DNA of 64,000 nt from Panopea generosa (Eukaryota > Mollusca > Bivalvia > Adapedonta > Hiatellidae). Made by a program: the position numbers and the translations under genes. Each line of letters begins with the position of its first letter. Position 1 is the stretch's first letter. The stretch lies in the NCBI GenBank assembly GCA_029582155.1, contig CM055895.1, positions 22,456,462-22,520,461 of the forward strand, read 5' to 3'. Of this stretch, positions 46,401 to 58,419 are shown one piece after another. The notes under the pieces were generated by a model. It had not been told where the DNA came from, made no database searches, and was given only the letters and a program-made list of their open reading frames with translations.

Positions 46401-48048
46401 ATTTTCGAATTTGCCCCATGGCAACTAGTCTAGTTGTTAATTGGTATATTATGGTTCAAGCAAACCTTTCTGTTCTGATCACACTGTATGCAGTAACTGA
46501 CCCTACATTTTTAGGTTGTTTGCACTCTAACAACTATATTTTTTATAGAATCTTAACTTACTGTAACATCTCTAACCTGTTCTTGAACTGAGATAACTGG
46601 ATTGTTAATGTCCAAGTTTTAATTAACAAAATTTTGTGGAAGGATGGTGGTTCTACTCAGATCCATTCTGAGGTATTCCTCCACTAATAATAACTTGATA
46701 GATACCATATATACATGAAATGTTTTGAAAATGGAGTAAACCTCCATTCAAATTTTTTTTTAGCAAATTTGGTTTATTTGGCCTTGTGAGCACTCTTAGG
46801 ATAGGAACCATCGTTGGATACCCACGTGTAATCCATTCCGATACTCTCCATTTATCACCCGTGGGATACTAGTATTAAACTAGCTTTGTGTTATTTCTAC
46901 CAAGCCACAGTGCAACCATATGATTGGTTCCTTCACGATTTCATGAAGGGAATATTATCCAATCGCAATGCTAGTTTCATGCAAATGCTGTTTTGATAAG
47001 ACATTGTTAATGTTAGCTGTATTTTGTTCTATTCTGTTCTGTTCAAATAAAATGGTGTGGAGCTAGTGTAATTTCCCACGGGTATCCGACGATGGATATT
47101 GGTAGGTACATAAGTATAAAATCTGTCCTTTTATAACTTCTTGAACTGACCAAACTGGTAACATACTCTCTTAAATTATAAAAAAATACTTTATTTGACC
47201 TTGTGTGCATTCCAAATATCTGTAGTTTTTATTGGATCACCACCAAACATGCACACTAGTAAGTGTGGGTTTTTTTATAGCAGGAATGTATCCACACATA
47301 AAAATGTGCAATAACTGGTAGGTTGACCAGCTTGTTTTTTTAAAGACAGTGCAGTGACACCCTTAGATCTTTCTAAAAAAAAAGAATTCCTCACATGCTC
47401 ATAAATGCATGCATCTGTTAAAATCTTGAAAGTCACATTTTTAACACCAGTAATGTCTTATTGCAGTATATGGTTTGCCAGCTTTTGCTCTACTCATCTG
47501 CAGTAACAAATCGCAACCACTATGTATCATTTTGAAAATATTTCAAACCCAATTACATAGAAGGGGACACAACTGTTGTTTATGGTTTAAACATATTTTA
47601 TTTCTATTTATATATGCAGAAATGGGGTTGGGCCACAAGTTCTTCCAACATTAGATTTGATTTTGTCATCACAACAGTGTTAGTTTGAATATTAAGCATC
47701 ATTTTATGCCATCGAGGGCTAACAGATGATTAGTCAACCTAACCAATCTTTCCTGGGATCCTGAAAGGTTAACCAGTACTCGAACAATCCCATCTCCACA
47801 AATAACTAATAACGTATCCACTTTTTTTGTGAGGTGTAACTTAGAATTACAGTACTAGTATATACAGGTATCTACTTTTAACTTCAGATTTCAACCAACT
47901 GGACGGTGAAATCAATCGACTTCGGAAAGAGCTCAAACCTAAAGTAAATAAATTACGTGATCTGGAACACAGAGACGACATTAAAGGTTATGATCTTACT
48001 CCACTCAGTAGAGATGAGCTGAAGCTCATAGAATCTTATTGTGACTGA
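43335..48048 (+). CDS. PDRG1: PDRG1-like prefoldin-family protein (three exons, one frame break)
   Basis: Exons 43335-43481, 45220-45320 and 47888-48048 join in phase. Once a single 4-bp unit in exon 1 is discounted, the product is 134 residues; human PDRG1 has 133. Matching blocks: EMEEVAEDILTDRQ, EIIDLDRKR, WVCFGNMFLKLP, INRLRKELKPKVN and GYDLTPLSRDELK. PDRG1 is a small coiled-coil beta-prefoldin subunit of the R2TP/URI prefoldin-like co-chaperone complex, which helps assemble RNA polymerases and PIKK kinases. AATAAA at 48057 follows the stop by 8 bases. Splice sites are GT-AG. Exon 1 holds a (GACA)n tract with one unit too many, so as written the frame closes after about 37 residues: a real null or polymorphic allele, or a sequencing slip. 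Confidence 0.9.
43905..44210 (+). mobile_element. tRNA-derived SINE, family V copy
   Basis: GGTCTAGTTGGTCTCAC (A box area), GTGGGTTTGATCCTCGG (B box area), CGGTGTCAGTATAATGTGGC, GGTATCGTACCATGTGTCTG, GCATGATACTTCAGTGTGGC and AGCGCTAAAA, then a CAACAACA tail. It lies in PDRG1 intron 1. Confidence 0.85.
44555..44752 (-). mobile_element. tRNA-Leu-like SINE, family L copy
   Basis: Minus strand: CTCCGTGGCCAAGATCACTT, GTAGGTTTGAATCCTGC (decayed B box), TCTGAGGTCTTCCTTCACTA, and a 3' end of AAAAATGGCGTTAAACCCCA. PDRG1 intron 1. Confidence 0.8.
45220..45320 (+). CDS. PDRG1: PDRG1 exon 2
   Basis: 101 bp, acceptor CTATTTTTGCAG, donor GTTTGT; phase 2 in, phase 1 out. Encodes VVMKDKKSTKQWVCFGNMFL and KLPSRKTQQILDK, aligning with the VCFGNMFIKMP block of human PDRG1. 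Confidence 0.92.
45478..45700 (+). mobile_element. tRNA-derived SINE with cloverleaf-like head
   Basis: GCCGGGCCCGATTAGCTCAG holds the A box, and TTGTGAGTTGGAATCCCCCG a diverged B box; the flanking GCCGGGC and GCCCGGC are complementary. The body then reads GATTCAAGTGGGAAAGTTAT and AGTTACTTTCGGAGATGGGG. It lies in PDRG1 intron 2. The long SINE body and weak B box argue against a working tRNA gene. Confidence 0.75.
45858..46330 (+). repeat. Interspersed repeat starting TTTTAGCTCGCCGGGATGAA
   Basis: Opens TTTTTAGCTCGCCGG and contains GACCCCGGCGTCGCCGTTGG and CCTTTCAACTGTTTACAAGA; part of it recurs at 9430-9540. Repeats with such openings are, from memory, abundant in bivalves. The overlapping short frames on both strands have no support. 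PDRG1 intron 2. Confidence 0.65.
46625..46745 (+). mobile_element. SINE family L, 3' fragment
   Basis: GGAAGGATGGTGGTTCTACT, CAGATCCATTCTGAGGTATT and TGGAGTAAACCTCCATTCAA match the family L body and tail. PDRG1 intron 2. Confidence 0.7.
46805..47100. mobile_element. MITE-like element with imperfect terminal inverted repeats
   Basis: AACCATCGTTGGATACCCAC at the left matches the inverse of GGGTATCCGACGATGG at the right. There is no coding capacity and no clear target duplication. PDRG1 intron 2. Confidence 0.5.
47690..47830 (+). repeat. Interspersed repeat family F, fullest copy
   Basis: CATTTTATGCCATCGAGGGC, TAACAGATGATTAGTCAACC and TAACCAGTACTCGAACAATC are shared in order with copies at 23470 and 24460. 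It ends about 60 bp before PDRG1 exon 3. Confidence 0.65.
47888..48048 (+). CDS. PDRG1: PDRG1 exon 3 (last)
   Basis: Acceptor TTTTAACTTCAG, phase 1 in. Encodes FNQLDGEINRLRKELKPKVN, then KGYDLTPLSRDELKLIESYC and stop TGA at 48046. The coiled-coil heptads and the LTPL block match the end of human PDRG1 (FNLNPLNQDELK). Confidence 0.93.
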
Positions 48049-48056
48049 ACTATTCC

Positions 48057-48062
48057 AATAAA
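48057..48062 (+). terminator. PDRG1: Polyadenylation signal of PDRG1
   Basis: AATAAA eight bases after the stop codon, suggesting a very short 3' UTR. Confidence 0.7.
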
Positions 48063-48779
48063 AACATAACTAACATGGAGGAGAGCCTCATCATGATGAT
48101 ATCAGCCACCAGGCTTGAAAAAAATATTGCTCTGCCACAATAGATACAAGGAATACTACCATGCTAAATGGGGCCAGGTAATCTTGGGGCCCGATTTTCC
48201 ATGGCCGTTTTGTTATTACACCGGATAGTCCAGTTTCCAGGTAAAATGCCTGAAAATGTCTGTGGTTCTGACATGTGACTTTCTATGTACCTAACTGTGT
48301 TGTTGATAGTACAATCAAACAGCAGTTTTGAGAAATATATTTCTAAGTGTTTAAATATATAAGTAAATTGACTGATGGTTTTGATATTTTACAGAGACAT
48401 AAAATCTATCAACTGTTCAACAGAAGACTGCTTACTTAATGATTGGTACAATATGTTATATTTTAATGCATATGATATCATAGTGAAACTGTTTTATAGT
48501 GTTTTGTTTTGTATGTACTCTATTAAACAGTTGAAAATAGATATTTTCATATTTCAAAGGCCAAATGGCAGTGCTCTGAAACCAATAGGATAAGGTAGCT
48601 TGAAATTATTGTTAGTTGATAATAATTCGTTTTAGCTCTGGTGTGAGAAGCCAACATTATTAACTTCCAACAAGTTCTTCTTAGCATTCAATGCAATTAT
48701 GGTCTGAAATGTAGTCGTACTAAATAAATTCAAAATTATAATAGACGAGAAATTAAGTGGACAGTTCAAAGACAACAGA

Positions 48780-48890
48780 ATCTGGTGTCAGTATAATGTG
48801 ACTGGATGGGATATAAGGCCATATGTTTGTGACACAATACTTCAGTGTGATATTGCTTGTAATTCTCTCACCGAGTAAAGGTATTTGTCA
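48780..48890 (+). mobile_element. SINE family V, central fragment
   Basis: TCTGGTGTCAGTATAATGTG, ACTGGATGGGATATAAGGCC and ACAATACTTCAGTGTGATAT match the module that is tandemly amplified at 60470. Confidence 0.7.
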
Positions 48891-49945
48891 TGTGCAGAAC
48901 CAACAGCGCTTGCTGCATGGTACATGTCTCGGCAGTGTAATACCAGCAGGACTCGGTAAAAAAATCAGTTTGACGGCTTGGGTTTCATTCGTTATACAGG
49001 ACTATTTTCATTTTAATACAATAAAAATATATTCAATTTCTTTTAGCTACTGGCAGTTGCATTTAAGGTTGACCATGCCATAAACTGACATGTTTAAATA
49101 CACATTGTGGCATTAATTTGTGACTGATCTGATTTTAGTTTTATATTGTGTCACCTGTTAAATATAGTGGTTCAGGCTAAGAATAGAATCACTGTCGATC
49201 TCTGCAGAGGGGTAGGAATCCTCCGAATGGGTGTCGTGTTCATTTTATCATTTTTTGTCATGTTCGCTATTGTGGTTAAACAAGATTTTGCCTAGCAAAA
49301 GGTTCCTTCTAGCGCATCCCCGGATGTTTTCGTCACATGATTAACACATACGAGCACCTGCATATATATACACACACATTTTACACATGCATTTATGGAA
49401 TGCAAGAAAAAAAATCTAGACAGGTCAAAATATATGAAAGGAAGCACTTGCAAACCTGAACTTCAGCATTTGCAAATATTGCACAGATATATTTGAAGCT
49501 TAATTATCACGTGACAAGTGACTATTTCATTACGTGATTATTTGGCGGGAGTCTGTGCATATTCATTATATTAATTCTTATTCTATATTATCATATATTC
49601 AATGCAGGGGTTAATACTCTATACGAATAGTTTTTCCTTGTCGGTCTGCTGTTAAAAACTTGCATTTTTACAATAGATTTATCTAAGGCTCATGAATAGA
49701 CATTGACATAGAGGCTATTTGTAATGAATATGCATGAGTCCAAGAAAGCAGTAGACTGGTCCTCTGCATACTACGAAATTTTGAATGGGTACCATAATAG
49801 GACACGGAACCAGATTAAGATGGCAGCGCCCTACTGTTCGGCATGCCTTTGACAGTACCCTTGTATCCATTACCTGCTCAGTCAAGTGTAAATTGTCCAC
49901 CATAAGTGTTCCTTCTCTTGAGAAGGAACAGTTATCAATCCCTGT
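48891..49945. other. AT-rich spacer
   Basis: No gene recognised. AAGATGGCAGCGCCC near 49819 is similar to ATATGGCAGCGCCC at 52311, but neither start is supported by a longer gene. Confidence 0.4.
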
Positions 49946-50200
49946 GTGGTTCCAGGGAGCCAGGAGTGATGGCAAGAATAGGATCACTGTGGCTTATGCA
50001 TGTCGTAATAAGCGACAAATTGAGTAATACGATAGAATTTGCTGAAACTCTGCAGTACTGCAGGTATCAAGGTTCTAGGTTCATTCTTGTTGTTTTTGTA
50101 CATGTAGAGTGAACCTGGAATCTTCCTTCCTGTTGGCATCGAATAACCTATAACGTGTTGGTATGCTGTAAAACCCTATTCATTCATTCATTCATTGGTA
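49946..50200 (+). repeat. Interspersed SINE-like repeat with (ATTC)n tail
   Basis: GGTTCCAGGGAGCCAGGAGT, ATAGGATCACTGTGGCTTAT, GTCGTAATAAGCGAC and the end GCTGTAAAACCCTATTCATT with four ATTC units. The same 3' end (GTGCCGTAAAACACCATTCA) occurs at 58813-58848. Confidence 0.6.
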
Positions 50201-52800
50201 TGTTATTAGGATATAGTTGTATAATGTTGTATTAATACTCAATTAAAAAAGGAACTAACTACCTGTTTTTTAAGTTGAAGCAGAGATATATAAACAGATG
50301 TTAATGTACTGCAGTTATATATCGTGTGTGCTCTGTAGCCTCTAAGCAATTTACCAAATTTTACATATAAAAAGACAACTTGTGAAACAGCCTGATTTCA
50401 GCCATGTTTTGACATTTAATTTACCGCGGATGAGAAACAATATATAAAAACTTGGACAAATCATAGGATGACACGACACATAGCTGTTGGCAGAGGATCA
50501 AACTCTGCTGCACGTCTCTTGTAGTCTTAAACAATTGTCAAACAGATTCTAGGAAACATGCAATATGCAACACTTCTCATAAACCAATCAACAGATTAAG
50601 AAATTGCTATTGAAAAAGAGGACTTGATATCTTTGTGATCATTTTTAGCTCTACTGACCAAAGGGCCTGCTTGTGAGATGGTTATTTATTTGTTATTCAT
50701 TTGTTAACTTTTTCTTATTTATCCAATAACATTATTATTATTTGGTTGGATTTTAAAAAAACTTTGACATGATTAATATATATATATACTACGTCTTTGA
50801 CATATATAATCATAAAACCGGACGAGTTTGAAAACCAGTTGGTTTCAACTGTCATAACAGAAGTTATCTGCCCTTGAGGATTTTTATAATAATTAGATGG
50901 TTTATTCAATAGAAGATTTGTTTTTGATTGGATTTAATCAAACTTGGATTTGTGGTAATAACCATAATTTCATTTTGTTTGTCCAGTAGAAGTTTTATAT
51001 TTGGTCAGATTTTTGTCAAACTTTGATATATATAATGTACATTTCTATTGGACATAGGATGAGTTTGAAATCAGTTCACTTAAACTATGAGCATTACATT
51101 TGATAAATGTCAACACTTTTCATCATATTTTGAGGGCTTCATGGAAGATTGATTTGTTTAAATAAGTCGATAAATATTATTAATGACAAACTCATTAATA
51201 AAATCTTAACATACATATTCTAAAACTGTAAATATCACTTAAATTACAATAGTTTGACAATGTGGCACTGAAATTCACATGGCATTTCAGTATCTAGTTG
51301 GCTACCACCATACTTAAATTTTCTGGTAATCATACCGGCAAATGAGATACACATAGTTTGACCTCTTTGATAACTCCAATAAATCCAGGTGAATAATTCA
51401 ACTGCTGGAACCAAAGTATATATAAAGATAAATAATTCATTATTTCACAAGGTTTTAAGAAAGGTAAATTGTGAAGGTAAGTAAGAGTTGTTTTTCTTGC
51501 AAACATGCTTGCCAAGAAAAGTAACTCGTCATACTGATAATTATATTTAAATATTTTGGACTCGCAGATTTGTAGTCCAGCAAGTCCTTGGATTCGTACA
51601 TTGAAATTAGTAAAAAAATCACTGGTTCTATACCATTTTCTACTGTGATTATAATATATTTTAAATAATTTGAATACATATTTTAAATTAATTTGTGGAT
51701 ATATTATTTTTGAAAAACAACAGTTAAAAATTACAGTTTTTCCAAAGCTTGTGCATGTTCGGCAATATATCTGATTCTGACGATGTGCTAAAAATATGTC
51801 ACACCGGTAAACTATCTTTATATTTCTATTGTTTCGAGTAAAATAAACAACTGTAGCTGTTTAATTTTGTTATTTTTTTTCCATTGTAATGGGTTCAGCA
51901 TATTATAATAATTGAGTACATTCATGGTTATTTGAAAATTATTAACATTAACCCGGTAGGAATCTGTCAGAAATGGCAATAAATTATCAACAAAAATAAG
52001 TTTCAAGACCTCATTTAAGCAAGATTTTAGAAAATTCCTTGATTTAAGGCATTTTCATTATTCCCTGATTAAATATGCAAAGAAAAATTCATAATGATCT
52101 CAATTAGTGCATTAAAACGTCACAATCAATTATTACACACACCGCATTTAAAATTTCCTTTTAGCCGGAAAGTGGTCGGAACAGCCGGAACATGACCAGG
52201 TTTTAATATCAATACCGGTTTGTACATTCCCTTAATGCACTGTTCAGAAGAACAATGGCATCCTCCATGTGGTGAATGCCGTGTTTTTAACACGTGATTG
52301 TGACATTTCAATATGGCAGCGCCCAGGGTCAATTTCTTAACTGGTCCTTATATATGGTTCGGTCGCTCATGTGACCTAACCAAAAATGTTTTAGTTTATG
52401 GATTTTGTGAGCACAATTTATGGAGTGAAAATGAAAATGTATCCATTGACAGGCATATTAAGTGGTTGATAAAAAGGTTGAAAATATATCAGAGTTATTT
52501 AGGCAAGTTTCAAATAGGTTAAAAAATGTTTATGTATGAGAATTTTCACCAAAAAAAAATATTTCGGAAATTGTGTTAAAACTTCATATAATGTGTCAAA
52601 AGCCGAATGATTTGGCAAGGAGCTATATGACTCTCTAATTCCTTGGTTTTGGCAACAAGTTTACATTATTTTATTCACTCAAACTTTATTTTGCTGTAAA
52701 AATTGTATTACTTAATCGATTTTCAAAATTGAAAAAAATAATAAAAAATTAATCTGCTAATAGATCTACCTGGTTTACAGTTTATATTGTGCCACTAAAT
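50201..52800. other. AT-rich spacer with weak repeat traces
   Basis: TTTTTAGCTCTACTGACCAA at 50644 and TTTTGAGGGCTTCATGGAAG at 51128 resemble, respectively, the start of a bivalve interspersed repeat and the 3' end of the LINE family seen at 58905. A 69-codon plus-strand frame at 52313 (MAAPRVNFLTGPYIWFGRSC) could be a first exon but has no family match by eye and no clear donor. Confidence 0.35.
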
Positions 52801-52809
52801 GGTATGTAT

Positions 52810-53030
52810 AAAAGTAAACAATGTCGATGCTGAGGACATGGTTTCAAGCCCAGTGCGATTAAAAAACTTAATGTTAGATAGTTTGCCAGTTACTTGCGGT
52901 AGAACAGTACTTCTACTCAGATTCATTCGGAGGTCTTCCTCCAACAAATAAAAACTGGATATGTCATATATAAACTGTCATGTGTTGAAAATAAGGTTAA
53001 ACTTCATTCCAAATGTCATTGTTTGGAGTG
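52810..53030 (+). mobile_element. SINE family L copy
   Basis: GACATGGTTTCAAGCCCAGT (B box area), AGTTTGCCAGTTACTTGCGG, CTTCTACTCAGATTCATTCG and GAGGTCTTCCTCCAACAAAT, then AAGGTTAAACTTCATTCCAA as tail. The A box is obscure. Confidence 0.72.
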
Positions 53031-53369
53031 GTATATATGTTTTTAACATAAGAATGTGTTGAGTATTATGTCTTACAACTTATGGTAACTTAAATAAATG
53101 TTGCCAGGGTGTAAATTCCATCAATATTTTGAATGACATTCGGCCTTGGACTAAAAAAATGTAAAAAATCGACAATCCAAATTACATTAATTAATTAAAT
53201 TTGATGACTTTATGTCCTGAAAAAACTTGTCAACAATTTTAAATGCTCGGTAGTTCTAATGCGTGATGTTTAATTTTTATGGGCATACATAAAAGTCTAC
53301 AAGCACTAAATTGTGTTAGTACTGAGTTGTTTATCATGCTAAATAATAAAATGAAGCACATAGTCAAGG

Positions 53370-53570
53370 AAATTAGCAATTTGGACACAGGATCAGAAGT
53401 GGGTCATAGGTTTGATTCCCTACAAGAACCATGTCTTGTCAAAGTACATGTAAGCCATGCTCACAGCATTGTGTCCACATTTAATTCATACTGGTTCTAT
53501 CAAGGAAGATTTGACTGTGATTTGTATAAGTTATAAGAACTTGTTCAACATATCTATATCGTTAGCTGTC
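53370..53570 (+). mobile_element. SINE family P, diverged copy
   Basis: GGTCATAGGTTTGATTCCCT (B box), CATACTGGTTCTATCAAGGA, GACTGTGATTTGTATAAGTT and AAGAACTTGTTCAACATATC. Confidence 0.7.
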
Positions 53571-56279
53571 TTATATATGTTATGGAGGACCAAACTGACT
53601 TTTAAGCAGAAAAGGAATGCAGCGGATAGAGTGATGGTCACTCACAACAGACCACAGGTGACAATCGACTCGATTGACCCGATGGCCACTCAAAAACAAC
53701 ATGTATTCAGTACTAGTTATATCCAAAGAAAGGATTCGAGAGCAGTTCAACCTAAAATAAATGTAAACTAAACTTTTGAGTATCATTAATATCATAAATT
53801 AATTATTTTATGTGTTATTTGAGATTCGAATCATTTCCTAGTGATTATGGAACAAATTATGGTTTAAATATATCTTCTTTATCATTAATTAAAAAACACA
53901 ATTTAGTTAGTACAAATACTTGTACTTTCAATAACACTGAATAATAAACTAAATGCACTCAATATTTCAAAACAATAGTAATAACCAATTAACCAGTTTT
54001 CATGTTGTTGCAATATAGCCTCCCACCTCCCCCCAAATTTTCTGGTACGATTAAAAAAAATGTAAGTTTTCAATTTTAGAAATGGAACAGGCTTTATTTA
54101 CCTAAAATTCTACCATTACACGTGACAAAAGGAGAATAGAGAAAAAATGAGACATAATTCAAGAAATTTAACATTTATTAAAATGCATCACATATCTACA
54201 TACATGTACAAAATTAGTAACTCTTTTACTGATTATATAAATATCCTTTGTCATTATGTACCAAAATTATACTCTTTAAACAAATCAACATATTTCGTTA
54301 TAAATCAAGATATGACACAAAATTATCACAAATCAAAGATGAGTATGTAAAAGTAAAAAATAGTTGTTGCTGTATGGTGTTTAGAGTCGCTTTCAAAATG
54401 TGTTCAGTCATATCGAGTTCTTTATCGAATTTTCAAACTTTATTTTATTTGATAATATAACATCTTTCTACCTTTCCTTGAAAGTTTCATAAAAAATCTA
54501 TTTCGATAATCACGTTTTTTATTGATTTGAAACATACAACCTCAGTTAGCTAAGTTCATAAAATCTGTATCTTGTTTAGCCTCTTTGTGCATTGATGCGC
54601 ACATGACAGCGACTTCTCATTGAATGGATACTATTTGTGGTATGTTGTTCCACTCTTGAACAAGCGCTTGACGAAGAACTTGAACATTGATTTCAATAAT
54701 TGTATTTGTGAAATTGAAAGAAAATACCATTGAAACAAAATCTGAATACCAAAATAGAGATAAACCAATTCTTAACGAAATTATACAAACACTAAAAGTG
54801 TTGATTTTTTGTGAATTTAGGTAACGGGATTTGTATGTTTCAAATCCAATTTAAATCAATACACCCAAACCATACTGAATTCTTTAAATATTTTTTTAAA
54901 AAAAAAAGACAAGAGCATTCGGAATTATGTCATTCCTTCTTCAGGAGATGAAAATGAAAAAGATCAATAATGACAATGTTTAAAATGTCAAATAATGTTT
55001 TTGATGATACAAACATGGAATTATGATAAAATCACAATAAAAAATCAACTGGATTGTAAAAACCTTCACAAAACATGTGCGTTGCGTTTTAAGTAAAATA
55101 TTCCGGTATAATTCAAACTATGTGTATGTGCTGCATAAAATGTGTAACGCATATGTATATATATATAAAGATTGTTTGATCCCAATAATTATTTTTTGGC
55201 AAACGATGAAATATGGTCAGGTGCAGTCTAAATTCACTTTTTATTACAACAAACATTCCGTACACATCCGATGATCTTATGTTCACTAGTCTGCAGGGAC
55301 CTTGGTGAATATGCATGGCGATGAATGCTCGCATGGTCTCTGTGGTTGTATGTGTTACTGGAACTTCAGATATGAAGTAACCAACAAACATGTTAAAAAC
55401 GTCGATACTAAGTTGAATGTAACTGAAACATAATTAAAATTAATTTATCAATACACAACATATATCGTCAGAAGATTACACAGCTAGAAACTTTTTACAG
55501 TTAATTATAGACGTATATAGTAAGTTTCTAATATTTTCGTCACATTAAGATTTGGAAGAACTCGCCGTGATTGAGCCCCAACAAACCAAATTATGTGTAG
55601 TCTGGGAATACGCCTAGTCGTAACTGTTAGACCCCACAGCAATACGTTCATTTTCAGCATTCCTTTTTTGTATATATTAAACTTTTAATGTTTTTTTTTA
55701 CTGTGATAAGAACAAATAAAACAGATATACTGCTGCGTGAGTTTTATGTATTTGTATATGACAATTATGGTAAAAAAAACTTTGTAATGCTTAACCAAAA
55801 AAAAAAAAAAAAAAAAGAACCGTCTGAGTCCTAGGTTATATAACGTTTTCCGATGCTTATCTCAAAATGTAAGGTCCAAGTAAAATGTAAAAATGTATGT
55901 AACTTTCTATCTCAGATATACATTAAAGACCGAAGCCGAGACAAGTGTTTGCGCTTTAAAGTGTGCTAAAGGGAGTATATCGGGTAAAAATGCTATAATT
56001 GTCTTAAAAATAAAATAATTATTTAAACCGATAAAAAGCGTCTCATTATCATTAAAAAAAATCTGAATGGCTTGGTATGTCAAATCCACCCAAACGTGAT
56101 AAAATCGATATTTAAATAAGAGTGGTAAACTTGAAACGAAATCCCCATTCTTAAAATAGACAGCGCTTAAAAACTGCTTGACATTCTTCACGTTGCATTC
56201 AGATTTTTTTCTTAGATGAAACAATTCTTTATTACGTGTAAACCTGTATAATGGATCAAATCAAATATAAATGAATTCA
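53571..56279. other. AT-rich spacer downstream of ZP gene B
   Basis: No secure gene. A 105-codon minus-strand frame at 55907-56224 is AT-driven and matches no family I know. A poly-A run lies at 55798-55816. The possible last exon of ZP gene B (55260-55357) is listed separately. Confidence 0.4.
55260..55357 (-). CDS. Possible last exon of ZP gene B
   Basis: An acceptor-like GAAGTTCCAG precedes TAACACATACAACC, and phase 1 from the 57313 exon gives VTHTTTETMRAFIAMHI. This resembles the exon 10 start of gene A (VTANIQSTVSMC), including the TAACA after the acceptor. However the frame stays open to 55113 without an obvious hydrophobic tail, so the exon end is unknown. Confidence 0.3.
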
Positions 56280-56460
56280 GGTGACCCATTTAAAACGTCA
56301 CAGAATATGTTTCAATTTTAAGCGGAAACTATTCAAAGTTTAGTTTATCCTGGGCGTATAGCCCAAGTTAGTAGGGGATCCCTTTCCAATATATTATTTT
56401 GGCATGTTTAAATAGATAACCTTTTTGTGCTTTTGGCAATAACGGATCAGTGAGTATATA
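56280..56460 (-). repeat. Interspersed repeat family X, copy 3
   Basis: Its inverse contains CTGATCCGTTATTGCCAAAA, CCAAAATAATATATTGGAAA, CTAACTTGGGCTATACGCCC, CCGCTTAAAATTGAAACATA and TGTGACGTTTTAAATGGG, matching copies at 33485 and 37155. Confidence 0.78.
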
Positions 56461-57312
56461 TAGAGACATGATGAATTGGAAAAAATGTTCATAGTCAATT
56501 CCAAAATGTTTAAAAGTCCTGATACATTCCCTTTAACATTAAATTCGAGTAAGAATTTGAAATGAGCATGAAAAAGTATTCTAAACTCGGAGCCCGTTCA
56601 TTTAGTTCTATTTAGTTCTATTTAGCCTACATCAAACATTTATTCAATTACTATATAACTTCGAATCAATTTTACATTAACACTTTTATTGAACTTCTTG
56701 TTACCATTAAAGGTGCGCATGCCAATGTTTCAATCATCGTATTTTACTAATATTCACGCATCAAGTAAATCTTAACGCATGTAGACATTACCATTACAGA
56801 AATAATAATATCCGAGACTTAACGTGAATATGAAACTTCACATTGAAGAAAAATTAGTATTTCTTTTCAAACTAACGACAAAAACGTAGCTTCATATAGG
56901 CACTGTAGGTCCGAGTCTGCTCTTTTTCTCAAGAAAAATAAAAACAATCTTATTTAATTGAAATTCCCGTAAGTAGTTGATATACTAGAATTTTATAACG
57001 AATCGCGTTCTTATTTAATTGAAATTTCTTAAGCGAGTTTTTATCAACATTGCTTTAAGACCCATTAAGTATACTAGTAATTGATGATAAATCAGGGAAA
57101 TTAATAAAAAAATAAACATAATTGATTTTTTTCCCCAAATATGTTGATGAACTCGAACACCAATAAACATATATCACATGACCGTGATTGTTTCGATAGA
57201 TGTTTTTTTTTTATATAAAATAACGTACAAGAGTTTTTTGCAGTGTGTTTTTTTAAACATTTTTTGTTAAATAATCCAGAAACATATCAATTAAGTCACT
57301 GATAAAACTGAC

Positions 57313-57526
57313 CTTTCTCTCCATGTCCTGATGCGCTATTGTCTGTCTTGTCCACCTCGTCTCTTTCTGTCACTCTGAATGTCGTGCGCACGCTGGCAAT
57401 GTGCTCATTATGTTCATCTATAGAACGCCGCCTCCTTCCAATTGGTGCTGACGACGAACTGTCCTTCTTAGTAGTGGATGTAGTGGGTGTTGACGTAGCA
57501 GGTGTAGTATAGTATTTGAAATTACC
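57313..57526 (-). CDS. ZP gene B, furin-site exon
   Basis: 214 bp, phase 0 in and phase 1 out; acceptor TTTGCTTATAAG, donor GTCAGT. It encodes TTPATSTPTTSTTKKDSSSS, then APIGRRRRSIDEHNEHIASV and TTFRVTERDEVDKTDNSASG. It corresponds to gene A exon 9 with a Ser/Thr-rich insertion at its start. Confidence 0.88.
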
Positions 57527-58356
57527 CTTATAAGCAAAAAGTATAGTCATACACTACAATATGGTATTTCAGAGGTATAATTAAAAATTGTTTATTATTA
57601 TAAACTGTTTGATAAGTGTCAAACCCTTACAATTGTTGTTTAAGTAATATTATACGTTTGATGGAATAAGTGACGAAACGTAAGAGCTTCTGTATAGATA
57701 TACTAGCAGTGCGAAATGTTCTCTACCCGAACTCGGTAATCACCTTGGCAGTCAGATAATAACAACAAACTGGAGAAATCAGGTTCCCCATTTCGCTGTT
57801 AAAGACCCAATATGTGTAACTCAACAGAAATACCCTCAAGGTGTTGGAAAACGGCCGAACCAAGATGGAATTTCTGGTCAAAAGTATTTAGCTTCAAAGC
57901 ATTTTAATTACTCTTAGAAAGAGTAAAATTTAATATGGACTAACGTCATTCGAGTACAATAGGTGTGGATCTGTGCCTCTTTTGTTTTTGCACTAAATTT
58001 GCTGAACAACTTGGCTCTTGTGTGCCATTGCATTATCATGCAAAGTACCTCTCTGTCCTTCCAATGTAAGCATACTTTTATACATAAGTTTTAGGTTTTT
58101 CATAGCAGTGTCCTTGTAAAATCTACCAGTACTATGTTGGTATAGAATTGGGATCTAGTTACAGAACCTCTTGAATGGAAAAATATTGAGTAAATAACTT
58201 TCTTGGAACTCCATGGACGTTTGGCTACAATTTGTTTTTCTGGGCCGCATTTCTGCAGCCGCTGCCTGTTATTTACCCGGTACAGATGCTCAAGATTTAA
58301 AACACACACGTGCCACCATAAAGCAATACTTTATACGTTGAAAGTAGCACTTATAT

Positions 58357-58419
<63 letters not shown>

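Noticed and set aside
52313-52522. 69-codon plus-strand frame starting MAAPRVNFL
   Set aside because: It looks like a possible first exon, but there is no recognisable domain, convincing donor or downstream partner exon. A similar ATGGCAGCGCCC at 49819 leads nowhere.
55907-56224. 105-codon minus-strand frame
   Set aside because: AT-rich, no family pattern, no splice partners; expected by chance in such sequence.
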